Below are positions 16,815-30,499 of a stretch of 64,000 bases of DNA, piece by piece. The notes under the pieces are model-generated. The model was not told the origin of the DNA and searched no databases. It worked only from the letters and a program-made list of their open reading frames with translations. Numbering within the stretch: the first letter of the stretch is position 1; each line of letters starts with the position of its first letter. The translations under genes were made by a program, and so were the position numbers. This DNA is from Serratia liquefaciens (GTDB taxonomy: Bacteria > Pseudomonadota > Gammaproteobacteria > Enterobacterales > Enterobacteriaceae). The stretch is from positions 2,417,019 to 2,481,018 of the forward strand of contig NZ_CP088930.1 in assembly GCF_027594825.1 (NCBI RefSeq). Direction: 5' to 3'.

Positions 16815-17798
16815 ATGCGTTTGATTATTGATTGCGATCCCGGCAACGGCATTCCCGGTGCTAACGTCGATGACGGGCTGGCTCTGGCAGTGGCGCTGGC
16901 GGCCAAACCGCAGCTTTCATTGGAACTGATCAGCATCGTGGCCGGCAATACGCCGCGCGATCTCGGCTTTGCCGTAGCCCGTCATCTGCTGCAAGAAACC
17001 GGCTATCAGGTACCGATTGCCGTCGGCGCGGCGCGCGCGCTGAGCGAACCACCAGAACCCTGGCGCGCCCACCTCGATCGCGCGATTGCCGATCAGGATC
17101 TGGCAGTACTGTGGCGCGATACGCCTTACCCACAGGCCGCAATCACGCCAACGCCAAACGCCGCCGTGGCGATCGGCGAGCTGATCTGCAATAACCCCGG
17201 CGAAATCACCCTGGCGGCAATCGGCCCCCTGACCAACGTCGCCCATGCTATGCAGCTGTACCCGCAGATGGCACAGGCGGTGAAGGAAATCGTGATCATG
17301 GGGGGAGTCTTCAACCTGGAAGGCTACATCAAGGACACCAATTTTGGTCTGGATCCGGAAGCCGCGCGCCAGGTGCTGACCAGCGGCGCCAATATTACGC
17401 TCGCCCCACTGGACGTTACCACGCAAACCATGTTGACTCAGGAAAGCCTGGCGCAGATGACCCAACCGGACACGCCGCTGTGCCGCTACCTGCGGAGCAC
17501 CACTCAACCCTGGATTGACTATTCCCGCCATACCCGCCATCTGCCGGGTTGCTGGATCCACGATGCGCTGGTGATTGCCTGGTTGCTTGAGCCACAGTTG
17601 GTGACCACGGAGGAATATTACGTGGATGTCGCGCTGGAAGGTGCCATGACGCGCGGCAGTTCTCGCCGCTGGCGTCCCGGAGGCCTGCGCCTGACGGTCG
17701 GCATGCCGGAGCCCGAAGGCAAGCCGTTGCGGGTGATGCAGCAGGTGGATAACGCCCGCCTGCTGGCGTTGATCGGCAGCACTCTGGCCCGCGGATGA
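16815..17798 (+). CDS. Inosine/uridine-preferring nucleoside hydrolase family protein
   Basis: A 327-residue enzyme of the IUNH family, which hydrolyses the N-glycosidic bond of ribonucleosides to base and ribose. The N-terminal calcium site is DCDPGNGIPGANVDDGLAL, longer than the compact DxDxxxDD of RihA/B/C but typical of a subgroup. Further motifs are AIGPLTNVAHAM, IVIMGGVFNLEGYIKDTNFG and the active-site histidine WIHDALVIAWLL. It is the last gene of the transporter-regulator operon, 22 bases after the regulator, and its stop overlaps the malM terminator. The exact substrate is not clear. Confidence 0.88.
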   Translation: MRLIIDCDPGNGIPGANVDDGLALAVALAAKPQLSLELISIVAGNTPRDLGFAVARHLLQETGYQVPIAVGAARALSEPPEPWRAHLDRAIADQDLAVLWRDTPYPQAAITPTPNAAVAIGELICNNPGEITLAAIGPLTNVAHAMQLYPQMAQAVKEIVIMGGVFNLEGYIKDTNFGLDPEAARQVLTSGANITLAPLDVTTQTMLTQESLAQMTQPDTPLCRYLRSTTQPWIDYSRHTRHLPGCWIHDALVIAWLLEPQLVTTEEYYVDVALEGAMTRGSSRRWRPGGLRLTVGMPEPEGKPLRVMQQVDNARLLALIGSTLARG

Positions 17799-17821
17799 AA
17801 AAAGGTGCGCCGGGGCGCACC
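17798..17821 (-). terminator. Terminator of the malK-lamB-malM operon
   Basis: On the minus strand GGTGCGCC-CC-GGCGCACC is followed by TTTTTT. The T-run overlaps the stop codon of the convergent nucleoside hydrolase gene. Confidence 0.88.
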
Positions 17822-17853
17822 AATCATCGAGCCAGCATCGGCAGCGTCGGGTA

Positions 17854-18756
17854 CTACCCCTTGCCTTTCACGCTACCAATAAAGGTTTCACGTGCTGTGG
17901 TGGAACCCAGTTTTTCAGCCTCATTCATCAGTTTCAGCGCTTTATCGATATCGCCCGCCTTCACCGCCTGTTTGATGCCGTTGTTAAAGTAAGCTTCGGT
18001 GTCATTCAACATCGGCTCCGCCGGTTGGGTCGGCGCTGGAGTCGGTGCTGCCGCCACCGCGGCCGTTGAGCCCACCACCACTGGCGTCGCCGCCGGTGCC
18101 GGCTGCAGCATGCCGATCATGATATTGCCGCTGCCCTGCTCTGCCGTGACCTTCAGCTTGATGGTGCCGCTGGTGCTATGCCTGGCGATCGGATCCGGAA
18201 TATCCGGCACCGCATTGCCCACGCCCTGCGCATAGGCCTTGGCCGGGTTGGTCAGTTGCGTGGTTTTCGCCAGATCCTGACGGGTGGTGTACACCAGCAG
18301 ATAAATTTGTTTCTGACCCAGCGCCGGGGTCAGTTTCAGCGTGCCCTCCAGCCGATCGGATGACATCGCACCCGGTGGCTGATACGGGAAATAGCTGCTC
18401 GGGTAATAGGCCGCAGGGCGCAGGTGCTCATCCAGCACCAGCACGCTCGGCGCGTAAAGTGAGTTGTTCTTGCTGATGCTGCTCAGCGTAACTTCCAGCG
18501 AACCGCGATCGGCCGGCAGCGTATAAGCGGCAATAGCTCCCTGAATGTCACCCTGATTGATTTGCGGGCTGACATTATCCAGTTTGATGTCCTGGCTGAC
18601 CGGCGGCATCAGCGGTTGCCACGGCAGGCTTTGCAGCGTACTGGCACTAATGGCCGGCGCGATGGAAACATTGGCTGGCGTATCGGCATTGGCCACCAGC
18701 GGTGCGCCAAGGGTCAGAGCCAGTGACAGACAAAGTGACAGCAGATTCTTTTTCAT
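17854..18756 (-). CDS. malM: Maltose operon periplasmic protein MalM
   Basis: A 300-residue periplasmic protein with signal peptide MKKNLLSLCLSLALTLGAPL (cleavage near residue 24). It is the last gene of the maltose arm after lamB, as in E. coli. It carries an Ala/Pro-rich linker (PTPAPTQPAEP) and a short helical C-terminal repeat ahead of KLMNEAEKLGSTTARETFIG. Its biochemical role is still uncertain in the family. The longer reading from 18792 is rejected because the signal peptide starts at 18756. Confidence 0.93.
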   Translation of the reverse strand: MKKNLLSLCLSLALTLGAPLVANADTPANVSIAPAISASTLQSLPWQPLMPPVSQDIKLDNVSPQINQGDIQGAIAAYTLPADRGSLEVTLSSISKNNSLYAPSVLVLDEHLRPAAYYPSSYFPYQPPGAMSSDRLEGTLKLTPALGQKQIYLLVYTTRQDLAKTTQLTNPAKAYAQGVGNAVPDIPDPIARHSTSGTIKLKVTAEQGSGNIMIGMLQPAPAATPVVVGSTAAVAAAPTPAPTQPAEPMLNDTEAYFNNGIKQAVKAGDIDKALKLMNEAEKLGSTTARETFIGSVKGKG

Positions 18757-18851
18757 TGTTATACCCCATGATATCCGGCGCGGCTCAGGCAAGAGAGACG
18801 ACGCCGGCGAATACAGGCTGGGGAGAGCACCTGGCCCTCCCCGTTATCTCA

Positions 18852-21278
<2,427 letters not shown>

Positions 21279-21286
<8 letters not shown>

Positions 21287-22250
21287 GCGTTACTCCCCTG
21301 CTTTCGCAGTTAACATTTCGTGTAAAAATGGCGGACGCAAAACCCGCCAAAACCCATTGATGACCCTCTTGCTGCGCACCGTGCTGCCATGCCAGTGGCA
21401 AGGTCGCCTCAGACGGTGCGGCCGCCTGAGTATAAGGCTGCAGGTTAATCAGCGCTTCAAGGCATTGATCCTGATGGGTAATAAGTAAACGAACCACGCC
21501 GTTATGCTGGCTGACCACGCTCAGTTCGCCCCGCTGGATCACCGGCAAGCGGCGCAGCGCCAACAGGGATTGGCAGTAACGCAAGGTGGATTGGTGATCC
21601 TGCTGCTGGCGGCTGATGGCCAGCGCACGATGTTCGATGGCCACCTGTTGGTACCAGTGGATCTCACCGTCGGTCACCTGTTCCGGCGCTTCATGCCAGG
21701 GCATCGGCGTTTGTGCACCCAGCGGATCCTGCAGGCCGGCGGCATGTGGCAGGCCCAATTCTTCGCCCTGATACAGGCAGATGGGCGCAGGCAACATCGC
21801 CAGCAGCGTCAAAAAGGCGTCGGCCGAACGCAGATTACCCTGGCCCCAATGGCTAACGACTCGCGGTTGATCCGCATCACCGGTGCTCCACAGGCTGTCT
21901 GCCAGGGTGGCGCGGCGCGCATTCAACACCTCAATCAGTTTCTCTACGCTGAAGGGCACCACCTCCAGCGCCAATGGGCTACGAAGGTACTGCTGCGACG
22001 CGGCGGCGCGGCGAATGTGATACGGCCCGTCGCAATACCACAGCGCCAGACCCTGTGCGGCGACCGCCGCCCCCTCTTGCTCCGCCAATGCCTGCGGCAG
22101 GACCAGGCCGTCTATCGACAGCTGGTTCAGGTAGGGTAGCGCCGCAATCATGCCGTGAGCATCACCCACACCGTCCCCGTTTCCATCACGGAAACTGACC
22201 GGGTGGATCCGGTACAGGGTTGGCTGAGTGACGGTAGGCATTGGCGACAT
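21279..22250 (-). CDS. Truncated, probably non-catalytic GH13 (alpha-glucosidase-like) protein
   Basis: A 323-residue protein and the first gene of the malK arm. Its N-terminus matches region I of GH13 glucosidases ([20 protein letters not shown], then [16 protein letters not shown]). The sequence then jumps to the late barrel ([37 protein letters not shown]) and a C-terminal beta domain. About 200 residues are missing against the usual 540-560, including the nucleophile Asp and acid/base Glu segments. The NHDQPR motif reads DADQPR. The frame is intact and overlaps malK. ATG 22250 is chosen over GTG 22271. It may be a maltodextrin-binding or regulatory pseudoenzyme. Confidence 0.8.
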
Positions 22251-22345
22251 AAATCCGGTTCCCTGCTGCACGTGGCGATAAAATCAATGTGGCCGATAGT
22301 GCGGTAATCCCCACAAAGGGTAATCATCCGTAACAGGATTTTTCA

Positions 22346-22390
22346 TGGGGGAGGAGATGGGAGGATGAGAGAACGACCACGGGGACGAGA
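22346..22390 (+). promoter_or_regulatory. MalT box cluster on the malK-arm side
   Basis: The repeats GGGGGAGGAG (22347-22356), GGGAGGATGAGA (22359-22370) and GGGGACGAGA (22381-22390) resemble the MalT box GGGGA(T/G)GAGG. In E. coli such repeats flank the divergent malE/malK promoters. A further GGGGACGA lies on the minus strand at 22434-22441. Confidence 0.75.
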
Positions 22391-22412
22391 AGTTCCACGC
22401 TTAAGACAAATC

Positions 22413-22491
22413 TGTGATCTGCCTGGCAAAAATCGTCCCCCTATTTTGTGTCTGACACCACAGAATAGGGAGCAATGTTAACTGGATCACA
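22413..22491. promoter_or_regulatory. Three CRP sites between the divergent mal promoters
   Basis: Three TGTGA-N6-TCACA-like sites are visible: TGTGATCTGCCTGGCA (22413-22428), TGTGTCTGACACCACA (22447-22462) and TGTTAACTGGATCACA (22476-22491). Several CRP sites in this position are known for E. coli malE-malK, where CRP repositions MalT. The whole gap 22251-22608 is this control region. Confidence 0.72.
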
Positions 22492-22515
22492 CTACGCAGG
22501 CGTGGGGCGTAGAGG

Positions 22516-22529
22516 GGGGGAGGATGAGA
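22516..22529 (+). promoter_or_regulatory. MalT box near the malE promoter
   Basis: GGGGAGGATGAGA, a MalT-type box, lies about 80 bases before the malE start. A matching copy of the GGAGGATGAG core is at 22360-22369 in the far cluster. Confidence 0.7.
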
Positions 22530-22608
22530 ATGTGTCGCTTTGTGACCCACTATTACCGCGAAACCTCTCTCCTTGACTTACGTGCCCACAAAAAAGAAGG
22601 ATTGGATT

Positions 22609-23802
22609 ATGACTCGCAGCTTTACCACCGCCCGCACACTGGTGCTTTCGGCTCTGACCACCTTGGTGCTTTCCTCTTCCGCCTTCGCCAAGATCGAGGA
22701 AGGGAAGCTGGTTATCTGGATCAACGGCGATAAAGGCTATAACGGCCTGGCCGAAGTCGGCAAAAAATTTGAAAAAGACACCGGCATCAAAGTGACCATC
22801 GAACATCCGGACAAGCTGGAAGAGAAATACCCGCAGGTGGCTGCCACCGGCGACGGCCCGGACATCATCTTCTGGGCCCATGATCGCTTTGGCGGCTACG
22901 CACAGTCCGGCCTGCTGGCAGAAATTCATCCTTCCAAAGCTTTCCAGGACAAGCTGTTCCCGTTCACCTGGGACGCAGTGCGCTACGACGGTAAGCTGAT
23001 CGGCTACCCGATCGCCGTAGAAGCGCTGTCGCTGATTTACAACAAAGACCTGATCAAGCAGGCGCCAAAAACCTGGGAAGAGATCCCGGCGCTGGACAAA
23101 GAACTGCGCGCCAAAGGCAAAAGCGCCATCATGTGGAACCTGCAAGAACCCTACTTCACCTGGCCGATTATCGCCGCCGATGGCGGTTATGCCTTCAAGT
23201 ATGAAAATGGCAAATACAACATCAAGGACGTTGGCGTCGCCAACGCCGGTTCGCAGGCCGGTCTGCAGTTCATCGTCGATCTGGTGAAAAACAAGCAGAT
23301 CAACGCCGATACCGATTACTCCATTGCTGAAGCCGCCTTCAATAAGGGCCAAACCGCCATGACCATCAACGGTCCATGGGCCTGGTCAAACATCGAGCAA
23401 AGCAAAATCAACTACGGCGTCACCCTGCTGCCGACCTTTAAAGGCAAGCCGTCCAAACCTTTCGTTGGCGTGCTGACCGCCGGGATCAACGCCGCAAGCC
23501 CGAACAAAGAGCTGGCTACCGAATTCCTGGAAAACTATCTGTTGACCAACGAAGGCCTGGCCGACGTCAACAAGGACAAACCGCTCGGTGCGGTGGCCCT
23601 GAAGTCCTACCAGGAACAACTGGCGAAGGATCCGAAAATCGCCGCCACCATGGAAAACTCACAAAACGGCGAAATCATGCCTAATATCCCGCAGATGAGC
23701 GCCTTCTGGTACGCCGAACGCAGCGCGGTAATCAACGCCGTCAGCGGCCGTCAGACGGTGAAAGCCGCGTTGGATGATGTGCAGACCCGTATCACCAAGT
23801 AA
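22609..23802 (+). CDS. malE: Maltose/maltodextrin-binding protein MalE
   Basis: A 397-residue periplasmic binding protein with signal peptide [20 protein letters not shown] ending AFA before [20 protein letters not shown]. Ligand-contact stretches such as [40 protein letters not shown] and GPWAWSNI are conserved. It delivers maltose and maltodextrins to MalFGK2 and to chemotaxis. AAGGA upstream sets the ATG at 22609 rather than the reading from 22573. First gene of malEFG. Confidence 0.97.
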   Translation: MTRSFTTARTLVLSALTTLVLSSSAFAKIEEGKLVIWINGDKGYNGLAEVGKKFEKDTGIKVTIEHPDKLEEKYPQVAATGDGPDIIFWAHDRFGGYAQSGLLAEIHPSKAFQDKLFPFTWDAVRYDGKLIGYPIAVEALSLIYNKDLIKQAPKTWEEIPALDKELRAKGKSAIMWNLQEPYFTWPIIAADGGYAFKYENGKYNIKDVGVANAGSQAGLQFIVDLVKNKQINADTDYSIAEAAFNKGQTAMTINGPWAWSNIEQSKINYGVTLLPTFKGKPSKPFVGVLTAGINAASPNKELATEFLENYLLTNEGLADVNKDKPLGAVALKSYQEQLAKDPKIAATMENSQNGEIMPNIPQMSAFWYAERSAVINAVSGRQTVKAALDDVQTRITK

Positions 23803-23815
23803 CACACAACGTTGT

Positions 23816-23839
23816 GCGGGGTGCGAATCAGCGCCCCGC
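23816..23839 (+). other. Stem-loop between malE and malF
   Basis: GCGGGGTGC (23816-23824) pairs with GCGCCCCGC (23831-23839) around a 6-base loop, with no T-run. In E. coli, REP hairpins at this junction stabilise malE mRNA so MalE is made in excess; the same role is inferred here. Confidence 0.6.
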
Positions 23840-23865
23840 TGTGGCTTCACAGAAAGGAACGCCCT

Positions 23866-25443
23866 ATGCAATTAGCTCACGCCGGGTCGCCTGCGCGCAA
23901 AAAGTCGAAGTGGTGGCAGAGTGACGTACTGAAATGGCTGGTCATCGGCCTGTTCAGCCTGGTTACCTGCTATCTGATTGTGTTGATGTATGCACAGGGT
24001 GAATACCTGTTTGCCATTCTGACGCTGATACTGGTCAGCGCCGGGCTTTACGTCTTCGCCAATCGCCGGGCTTACGCCTGGCGCTACGTTTATCCGGGCA
24101 TCGCCGGCATGGGGCTGTTTGTCCTGTTTCCGCTGATTTGCACCATCGCCATCGCCTTTACCAACTACAGCAGCACCAACCAGCTCACCTTTGAACGCGC
24201 TCAGTCGGTGCTGATGCAGCGCCAGTTCCAAACCGGCAAAACCTTCACCTTCGGGCTGTATCCGGCAGAAAATCAACGTTGGCGCCTGCAGTTAACCCCC
24301 CCTGACAGTGACCAAAAACTGATTTCCGAACCGTTCAGCTTTGACGCCAGTGCGCCGCAAACGCTGAAACTGACGGAGGAAAGCGCAGAACCGGCCGGCG
24401 AACGCGCCACGCTGCGAGTGATCACGCAAAATCGTCAGGCGCTGAGCCAACTGGTGGCATTACTCCCGGACGGCGGCGAGCTGCGCATGAGCTCTCTGCG
24501 CCAGTTTTCCGGCACCACCCCGCTCTACGCGCTGGATAAGGACAGCAATACGCTGACCGACCAACAAACCCATATTCAATACCGGCCGAACCCGGACATT
24601 GGTTTCTATCAGGCGGTAAATGCCGAGGGCAACTGGGCCAAAGAGACCCTGAGCCCGGGTTATACCGTCACCATCGGATGGAAAAACTTCCTGCGCGTGC
24701 TGCAGGACGAAGGGATCAAGAAGCCGTTCGTGTCGATTTTTATCTGGACCATCGTGTTCTCGGTCATGACCGTGATCCTCACCGTGGCGGTGGGTTTGGT
24801 GCTGGCCTGCGTGGTGCAGTGGGAAGCGCTGAAAGGCAAAGCGGTTTATCGCGTGATGCTGATACTGCCTTACGCGGTGCCGTCGTTTATTTCGATACTG
24901 ATTTTCAAAGGGTTGTTCAACCAAAGCTTCGGTGAAATCAACATGATGCTCAGCCACCTGTTTGGCATCAAACCGGCCTGGTTCAGCGACCCTATCACCG
25001 CCAAAAGCATGATTTTGATCGTCAACACCTGGTTGGGCTATCCCTACATGATGATCCTGTGCATGGGGCTGCTGAAGGCAATACCCGACGATCTGTACGA
25101 GGCCTCGGCAATGGACGGCGCCACCCCGATGCAGAACTTCTTCCGCATCACGCTGCCGCTGCTGATCAAACCGCTGACGCCGCTGATGATCGCCAGCTTC
25201 GCCTTTAACTTTAATAACTTTGTCCTGATTCAGCTGTTGACCAACGGCGGGCCGGACATGATTGGCACCACCACGCCGGCCGGTTATACCGACCTGCTGG
25301 TCAGCTATACCTACCGCATCGCCTTCGAAGGCGGCGGCGGGCAGGACTTCGGACTGGCAGCCGCCATTGCCACGCTGATCTTCCTGCTGGTGGGCGCCCT
25401 GGCGATCCTGAATCTGAAAGCCAGCAAGATGAACTTCGACTAG
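23866..25443 (+). CDS. malF: Maltose ABC transporter permease MalF
   Basis: A 525-residue inner-membrane permease. The first three membrane helices are at about 20-100, then comes a large periplasmic P2 loop (about 100-285), then the ABC permease core. The core holds the EAA loop that docks on MalK ([20 protein letters not shown]). AAAGGAAC precedes the ATG at 23866. It is slightly longer than E. coli MalF (514), the extra residues being in the P2 loop. Confidence 0.97.
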   Translation: MQLAHAGSPARKKSKWWQSDVLKWLVIGLFSLVTCYLIVLMYAQGEYLFAILTLILVSAGLYVFANRRAYAWRYVYPGIAGMGLFVLFPLICTIAIAFTNYSSTNQLTFERAQSVLMQRQFQTGKTFTFGLYPAENQRWRLQLTPPDSDQKLISEPFSFDASAPQTLKLTEESAEPAGERATLRVITQNRQALSQLVALLPDGGELRMSSLRQFSGTTPLYALDKDSNTLTDQQTHIQYRPNPDIGFYQAVNAEGNWAKETLSPGYTVTIGWKNFLRVLQDEGIKKPFVSIFIWTIVFSVMTVILTVAVGLVLACVVQWEALKGKAVYRVMLILPYAVPSFISILIFKGLFNQSFGEINMMLSHLFGIKPAWFSDPITAKSMILIVNTWLGYPYMMILCMGLLKAIPDDLYEASAMDGATPMQNFFRITLPLLIKPLTPLMIASFAFNFNNFVLIQLLTNGGPDMIGTTTPAGYTDLLVSYTYRIAFEGGGGQDFGLAAAIATLIFLLVGALAILNLKASKMNFD

Positions 25444-25454
25444 GGAGAAAAATA

Positions 25455-26345
25455 ATGGCCATGGTCCAACCCAAATCCCAGCGCCTGCGCCTGTGGATGA
25501 CCCATATTCTGATGCTGTGCTTTATCGCCCTGATCATGTTCCCGCTGCTGATGGTGGTGACCATCTCGCTGCGTTCCGGCAACTTCGCCACCGGCAGCCT
25601 GATACCGGAACAGATTTCCTGGGACCACTGGCGCTTGGCGCTCGGCATGAGCGTGACCCACGCAGACGGCAGCGTTACCCCACCGCCGTTCCCGGTGCTG
25701 CTGTGGCTGTGGAACTCAATCAAGATCGCGGTGATCACCGCGATCGGCATCGTCACGCTGTCCACCACCTGCGCCTACGCCTTTGCCCGCATGCGTTTTC
25801 GCGGCAAGAGCACGCTGCTGAAAAGCATGCTGATTTTCCAGATGTTCCCGGCGGTGCTGTCGCTGGTGGCGTTGTACGCCTTGTTCGATCGCCTGGGCCA
25901 ATACATTCCGTTTATCGGCCTGAACACCCACGGCGGCGTGATCTTCGCTTACATGGGCGGGATCGCCCTGCACGTCTGGACGATCAAAGGCTATTTCGAA
26001 ACCATCGATAACTCGCTGGAGGAGGCGGCGGCGTTGGACGGCGCCAGCCCTTGGCAGGCGTTCCGCCTGGTGCTGTTGCCGCTGTCGGTACCGATCCTGG
26101 CGGTAGTGTTTATTCTGTCGTTTATCGCGGCTATCACCGAAGTGCCGGTGGCCTCGCTGTTGCTACGTGACGTCAACAGCTACACGCTGGCGGTGGGTAT
26201 GCAGCAATATCTGAATCCGCAAAACTACTTATGGGGCGACTTTGCCGCAGCGGCGGTGCTGTCGGCGATCCCGATTACCGCCGTATTCTTGCTGGCGCAG
26301 CGCTGGCTGGTCGGAGGCCTGACGGCTGGCGGGGTGAAAGGTTAG
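25455..26345 (+). CDS. malG: Maltose ABC transporter permease MalG
   Basis: A 296-residue permease with six membrane helices. The EAA motif is [20 protein letters not shown], and the C-terminus [10 protein letters not shown] is the tail known to enter the MalF/MalG cavity next to the MalK side. AGGGAGAAAA lies before the ATG at 25455. It is 11 bases after malF and ends the malEFG arm. Confidence 0.97.
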   Translation: MAMVQPKSQRLRLWMTHILMLCFIALIMFPLLMVVTISLRSGNFATGSLIPEQISWDHWRLALGMSVTHADGSVTPPPFPVLLWLWNSIKIAVITAIGIVTLSTTCAYAFARMRFRGKSTLLKSMLIFQMFPAVLSLVALYALFDRLGQYIPFIGLNTHGGVIFAYMGGIALHVWTIKGYFETIDNSLEEAAALDGASPWQAFRLVLLPLSVPILAVVFILSFIAAITEVPVASLLLRDVNSYTLAVGMQQYLNPQNYLWGDFAAAAVLSAIPITAVFLLAQRWLVGGLTAGGVKG

Positions 26346-26423
26346 AGTTTCTCGGGCTCGACATGCAGAGCCCCTATTGCGCTTGATGTACTTCAGTTCT
26401 TTCCGATCAATACCTGTGTCTTT

Positions 26424-26450
26424 GGCGGCCTCCGGCCGCCATTTTTATTT
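26424..26450 (+). terminator. Terminator of malEFG
   Basis: GGCGGCC-TCC-GGCCGCC is followed by ATTTTTATTT. It lies between malG and the convergent psiE. Confidence 0.88.
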
Positions 26451-26453
26451 CTG

Positions 26454-26861
26454 CTATTCCCGTTTTAAGCGGTCGGTATTAGCCAGGTAAAGTGTCACCA
26501 CCAGTAACAATATCGCGGCGGAATAAATTAGCGTATCGATTGGGTTTTCATGATCCACAATGATTAAACGGATGATTGCGGTGATGCCAATGTAAATAAA
26601 GTAACGCAACGGGAAGTGATAACCCGACTCAAAATACTTCACAATCAAGGCAATAAACTCAAAGTAGAGGAAATAAATCACTATCCCCTCAATCAGCAGA
26701 TAGGACGTCGACTCCTCGTTGTTGACAAACAGCACTTTCGCCAAATGAATGGTTTCTTTCACCAAAAAGACGATCAGGATCGCCGCCAGCAGCAGCAGCC
26801 CAACGTTCAGCACCCGTTGCAGCCCTTTGGCCACCATCACGGAGCGGGAGGTTTTTGCCAT
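26454..26861 (-). CDS. psiE: Phosphate-starvation-inducible protein PsiE
   Basis: A 135-residue inner-membrane protein with four hydrophobic segments, beginning [20 protein letters not shown] and containing [20 protein letters not shown] and [19 protein letters not shown]. PsiE is induced by phosphate starvation and under CRP control in E. coli; its function is unknown. It is next to malG, as in E. coli. Confidence 0.93.
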   Translation of the reverse strand: MAKTSRSVMVAKGLQRVLNVGLLLLAAILIVFLVKETIHLAKVLFVNNEESTSYLLIEGIVIYFLYFEFIALIVKYFESGYHFPLRYFIYIGITAIIRLIIVDHENPIDTLIYSAAILLLVVTLYLANTDRLKRE

Positions 26862-27082
26862 AGTTATTCCCCATAAAACTCATTGAAATTATCCGCGCAT
26901 CCTAACATAGGCATTATCTTAAAAATTAACATCCGTATAAAACCAAGAAAAAATAAATATTATTCAATAAGTTATATTTAAATGTTTCACATGGATATAT
27001 TTGTAGCAAATTGAAATGTCAACTATGATGGGTCATAGATCTTTACATAAAACAAACAACTCGAATTAACAAGGGAATATTT

Positions 27083-28516
27083 ATGCGCGCTAAGCTTAAC
27101 GGACTGGTCGCCGCAGGCCTGTTTACCTGTGCATTAACCGGCCATGCCAGCGGATTGGTAACCCCTGATAATGACCTGCGCAACGACCTTGCCTGGTTGT
27201 CGGATCGCGGCGTCATCAACGTCAGCCTGTCCACCTGGCCACTGAGCCAGGAAGAGATCAGCTCGGTCATTTCTCAAGCCAAACCGGTAACCAATACCGA
27301 GAAAAACGTCATCGACCGCGTTCAACGCCGCGTCGGTGAACTGAAAGCCAATATCCGCGTCAGTGGCTACGCCGCCACCGACAAACCGGGTACGCCTCAG
27401 GGATTCGGTCAAAGCCAATATGCTGACCAAAGCCTGACCGTCGGCGCCGGCGCCAACGGCGAATTCTGGGACGTGCGTCTCCAGGGTTCAGTCGAAGGCG
27501 ATCAACGCGTCAGCGACGGTTCCAAATTCAACCTCAACGGCTCCTACGGCGCGGTGAAAATCTGGAACCAGTGGCTGTCCTTCGGTGAGGTTTCCCAGTG
27601 GTGGGGGCCTGGTTACGACGGCAGCCTGATCCGTTCCGACGCCGCACGCCCGGTTGCCGGCTTTATGCTGCAGCGCGCCGACCAATCGCCGTTTGAAACC
27701 CCTTGGCTGTCGTGGATTGGCCGTTGGCAGTACCAACTGACGGCAGGTCAGCTGTCGCAGTACACCGCCGTGCCTGACACCAAGCTGATTGGCGGCCGCT
27801 TTACCATGATGCCGACCAACTTCCTCGAGCTGGGTGCCTCGCGTATCATGATGTGGGGCGGTAGCGGTCGCCCACAATCCTGGAGTTCATTCTGGGATGG
27901 CGTAACCGGTAACGACAACACTGGCGATCCAAAAAACGATCCGGGCAACCAACTGGGCGGGTTTGACTTCAAGTTAAAACTGCAACCGTTGATTGGCCTG
28001 CCGGTCAGCTTCTACGGCCAGATCACCGGTGAGGATGAAGCGGGTATGCTGCCATCACACAATGGCTATCTGTTAGGTCTGGAAGGCCACCCTGAATGGG
28101 GTCCAACCACCATTAACTGGCATATTGAAGGGGCTGATACCCGCTCTAATGGCAAGTCTGATAATGTCATGTATCGCCACTACGTTTATAAAGATGGCTA
28201 CTATCAGCAAGGCTACCCGCTGGGCCACGCCATGGGCGGCGACGGCCAAATGCTGTCCGGCCGCGTAGAGATGGTGCTGGACGATGGCCAACGCTGGAGC
28301 ACCCGTCTGGTGTACGCCAAAGTGAATCCGAACAGCCAAACAGTGAACAAGGCGTTCCCGAAATCCGACACGCTGAAAGGTATTCAACTGGGTTGGGGCT
28401 ACAATTTCGATTCGCAGGTCAAGTTTGATACCAGCCTGTGGTACACCGACAACAATGCCAGCACCGCCGATGACGTAGGCGCAGGCATCAGTTTCGAAGT
28501 GCCAATCAATCTGTAA
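27083..28516 (+). CDS. Wzi-family capsule assembly outer-membrane protein
   Basis: A 477-residue protein with a signal peptide (MRAKLNGLVAAGLFTCALTG, cleaved near residue 22-24). An N-terminal helical segment (DLRNDLAWLSDRGVINVSLS) is followed by a beta-barrel rich in aromatic strands, including FGEVSQWWGPGYDGSLIRSD, GRFTMMPTNFLELGASRIMM and the end YNFDSQVKFDTSLWYTDNN...GISFEVPINL. This is the layout of Wzi, the 18-stranded lectin that anchors group 1 capsule. AAGGGAA precedes the ATG. No other capsule genes are next to it, so the partner polysaccharide must be encoded elsewhere. Confidence 0.85.
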   Translation: MRAKLNGLVAAGLFTCALTGHASGLVTPDNDLRNDLAWLSDRGVINVSLSTWPLSQEEISSVISQAKPVTNTEKNVIDRVQRRVGELKANIRVSGYAATDKPGTPQGFGQSQYADQSLTVGAGANGEFWDVRLQGSVEGDQRVSDGSKFNLNGSYGAVKIWNQWLSFGEVSQWWGPGYDGSLIRSDAARPVAGFMLQRADQSPFETPWLSWIGRWQYQLTAGQLSQYTAVPDTKLIGGRFTMMPTNFLELGASRIMMWGGSGRPQSWSSFWDGVTGNDNTGDPKNDPGNQLGGFDFKLKLQPLIGLPVSFYGQITGEDEAGMLPSHNGYLLGLEGHPEWGPTTINWHIEGADTRSNGKSDNVMYRHYVYKDGYYQQGYPLGHAMGGDGQMLSGRVEMVLDDGQRWSTRLVYAKVNPNSQTVNKAFPKSDTLKGIQLGWGYNFDSQVKFDTSLWYTDNNASTADDVGAGISFEVPINL

Positions 28517-28530
28517 TTCCTTCAGACGTA

Positions 28531-28556
28531 AAAAAACCCGCCGCGGCGGGTTTTTT
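28531..28556. terminator. Bidirectional terminator between the wzi-like gene and pgi
   Basis: AAAAAACCCGCC pairs with GGCGGGTTTTTT around a GC loop. It is near-symmetrical and serves the two convergent genes. Confidence 0.93.
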
Positions 28557-28579
28557 ATTGGCATTCATTCAGACGGCAA

Positions 28580-30292
<1,713 letters not shown>

Positions 30293-30369
30293 TTATGATC
30301 TCTTTTCTTGCGATAGGCGCTAACTGTCAATTGCCGCCGCATCGTTTCAGCACTTCCCCTATACTTTTG

Positions 30370-30386
30370 GATAACAGCCTGTTATC
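30370..30386. promoter_or_regulatory. Short inverted repeat in the pgi/antiporter intergenic region
   Basis: GATAACA-GCC-TGTTATC is a 7-bp inverted repeat about 115 bases before the antiporter gene. It could be an operator; no regulator is known. Confidence 0.3.
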
Positions 30387-30499
30387 AGGGTTGCTTAACT
30401 GTCACTAAACTGTGTCAGGTTATCACCACGTTAATGACGTAATTAGGCTAAGGATGCGCGGCCAGCCAGGCTGCGGTGTGAACGACGAAGGACATGACT

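Noticed and set aside
30494..30499. ATG at 30494 as start of the antiporter
   Set aside because: GAAGGA ends only one base before it; the ATG at 30500 has correct spacing.
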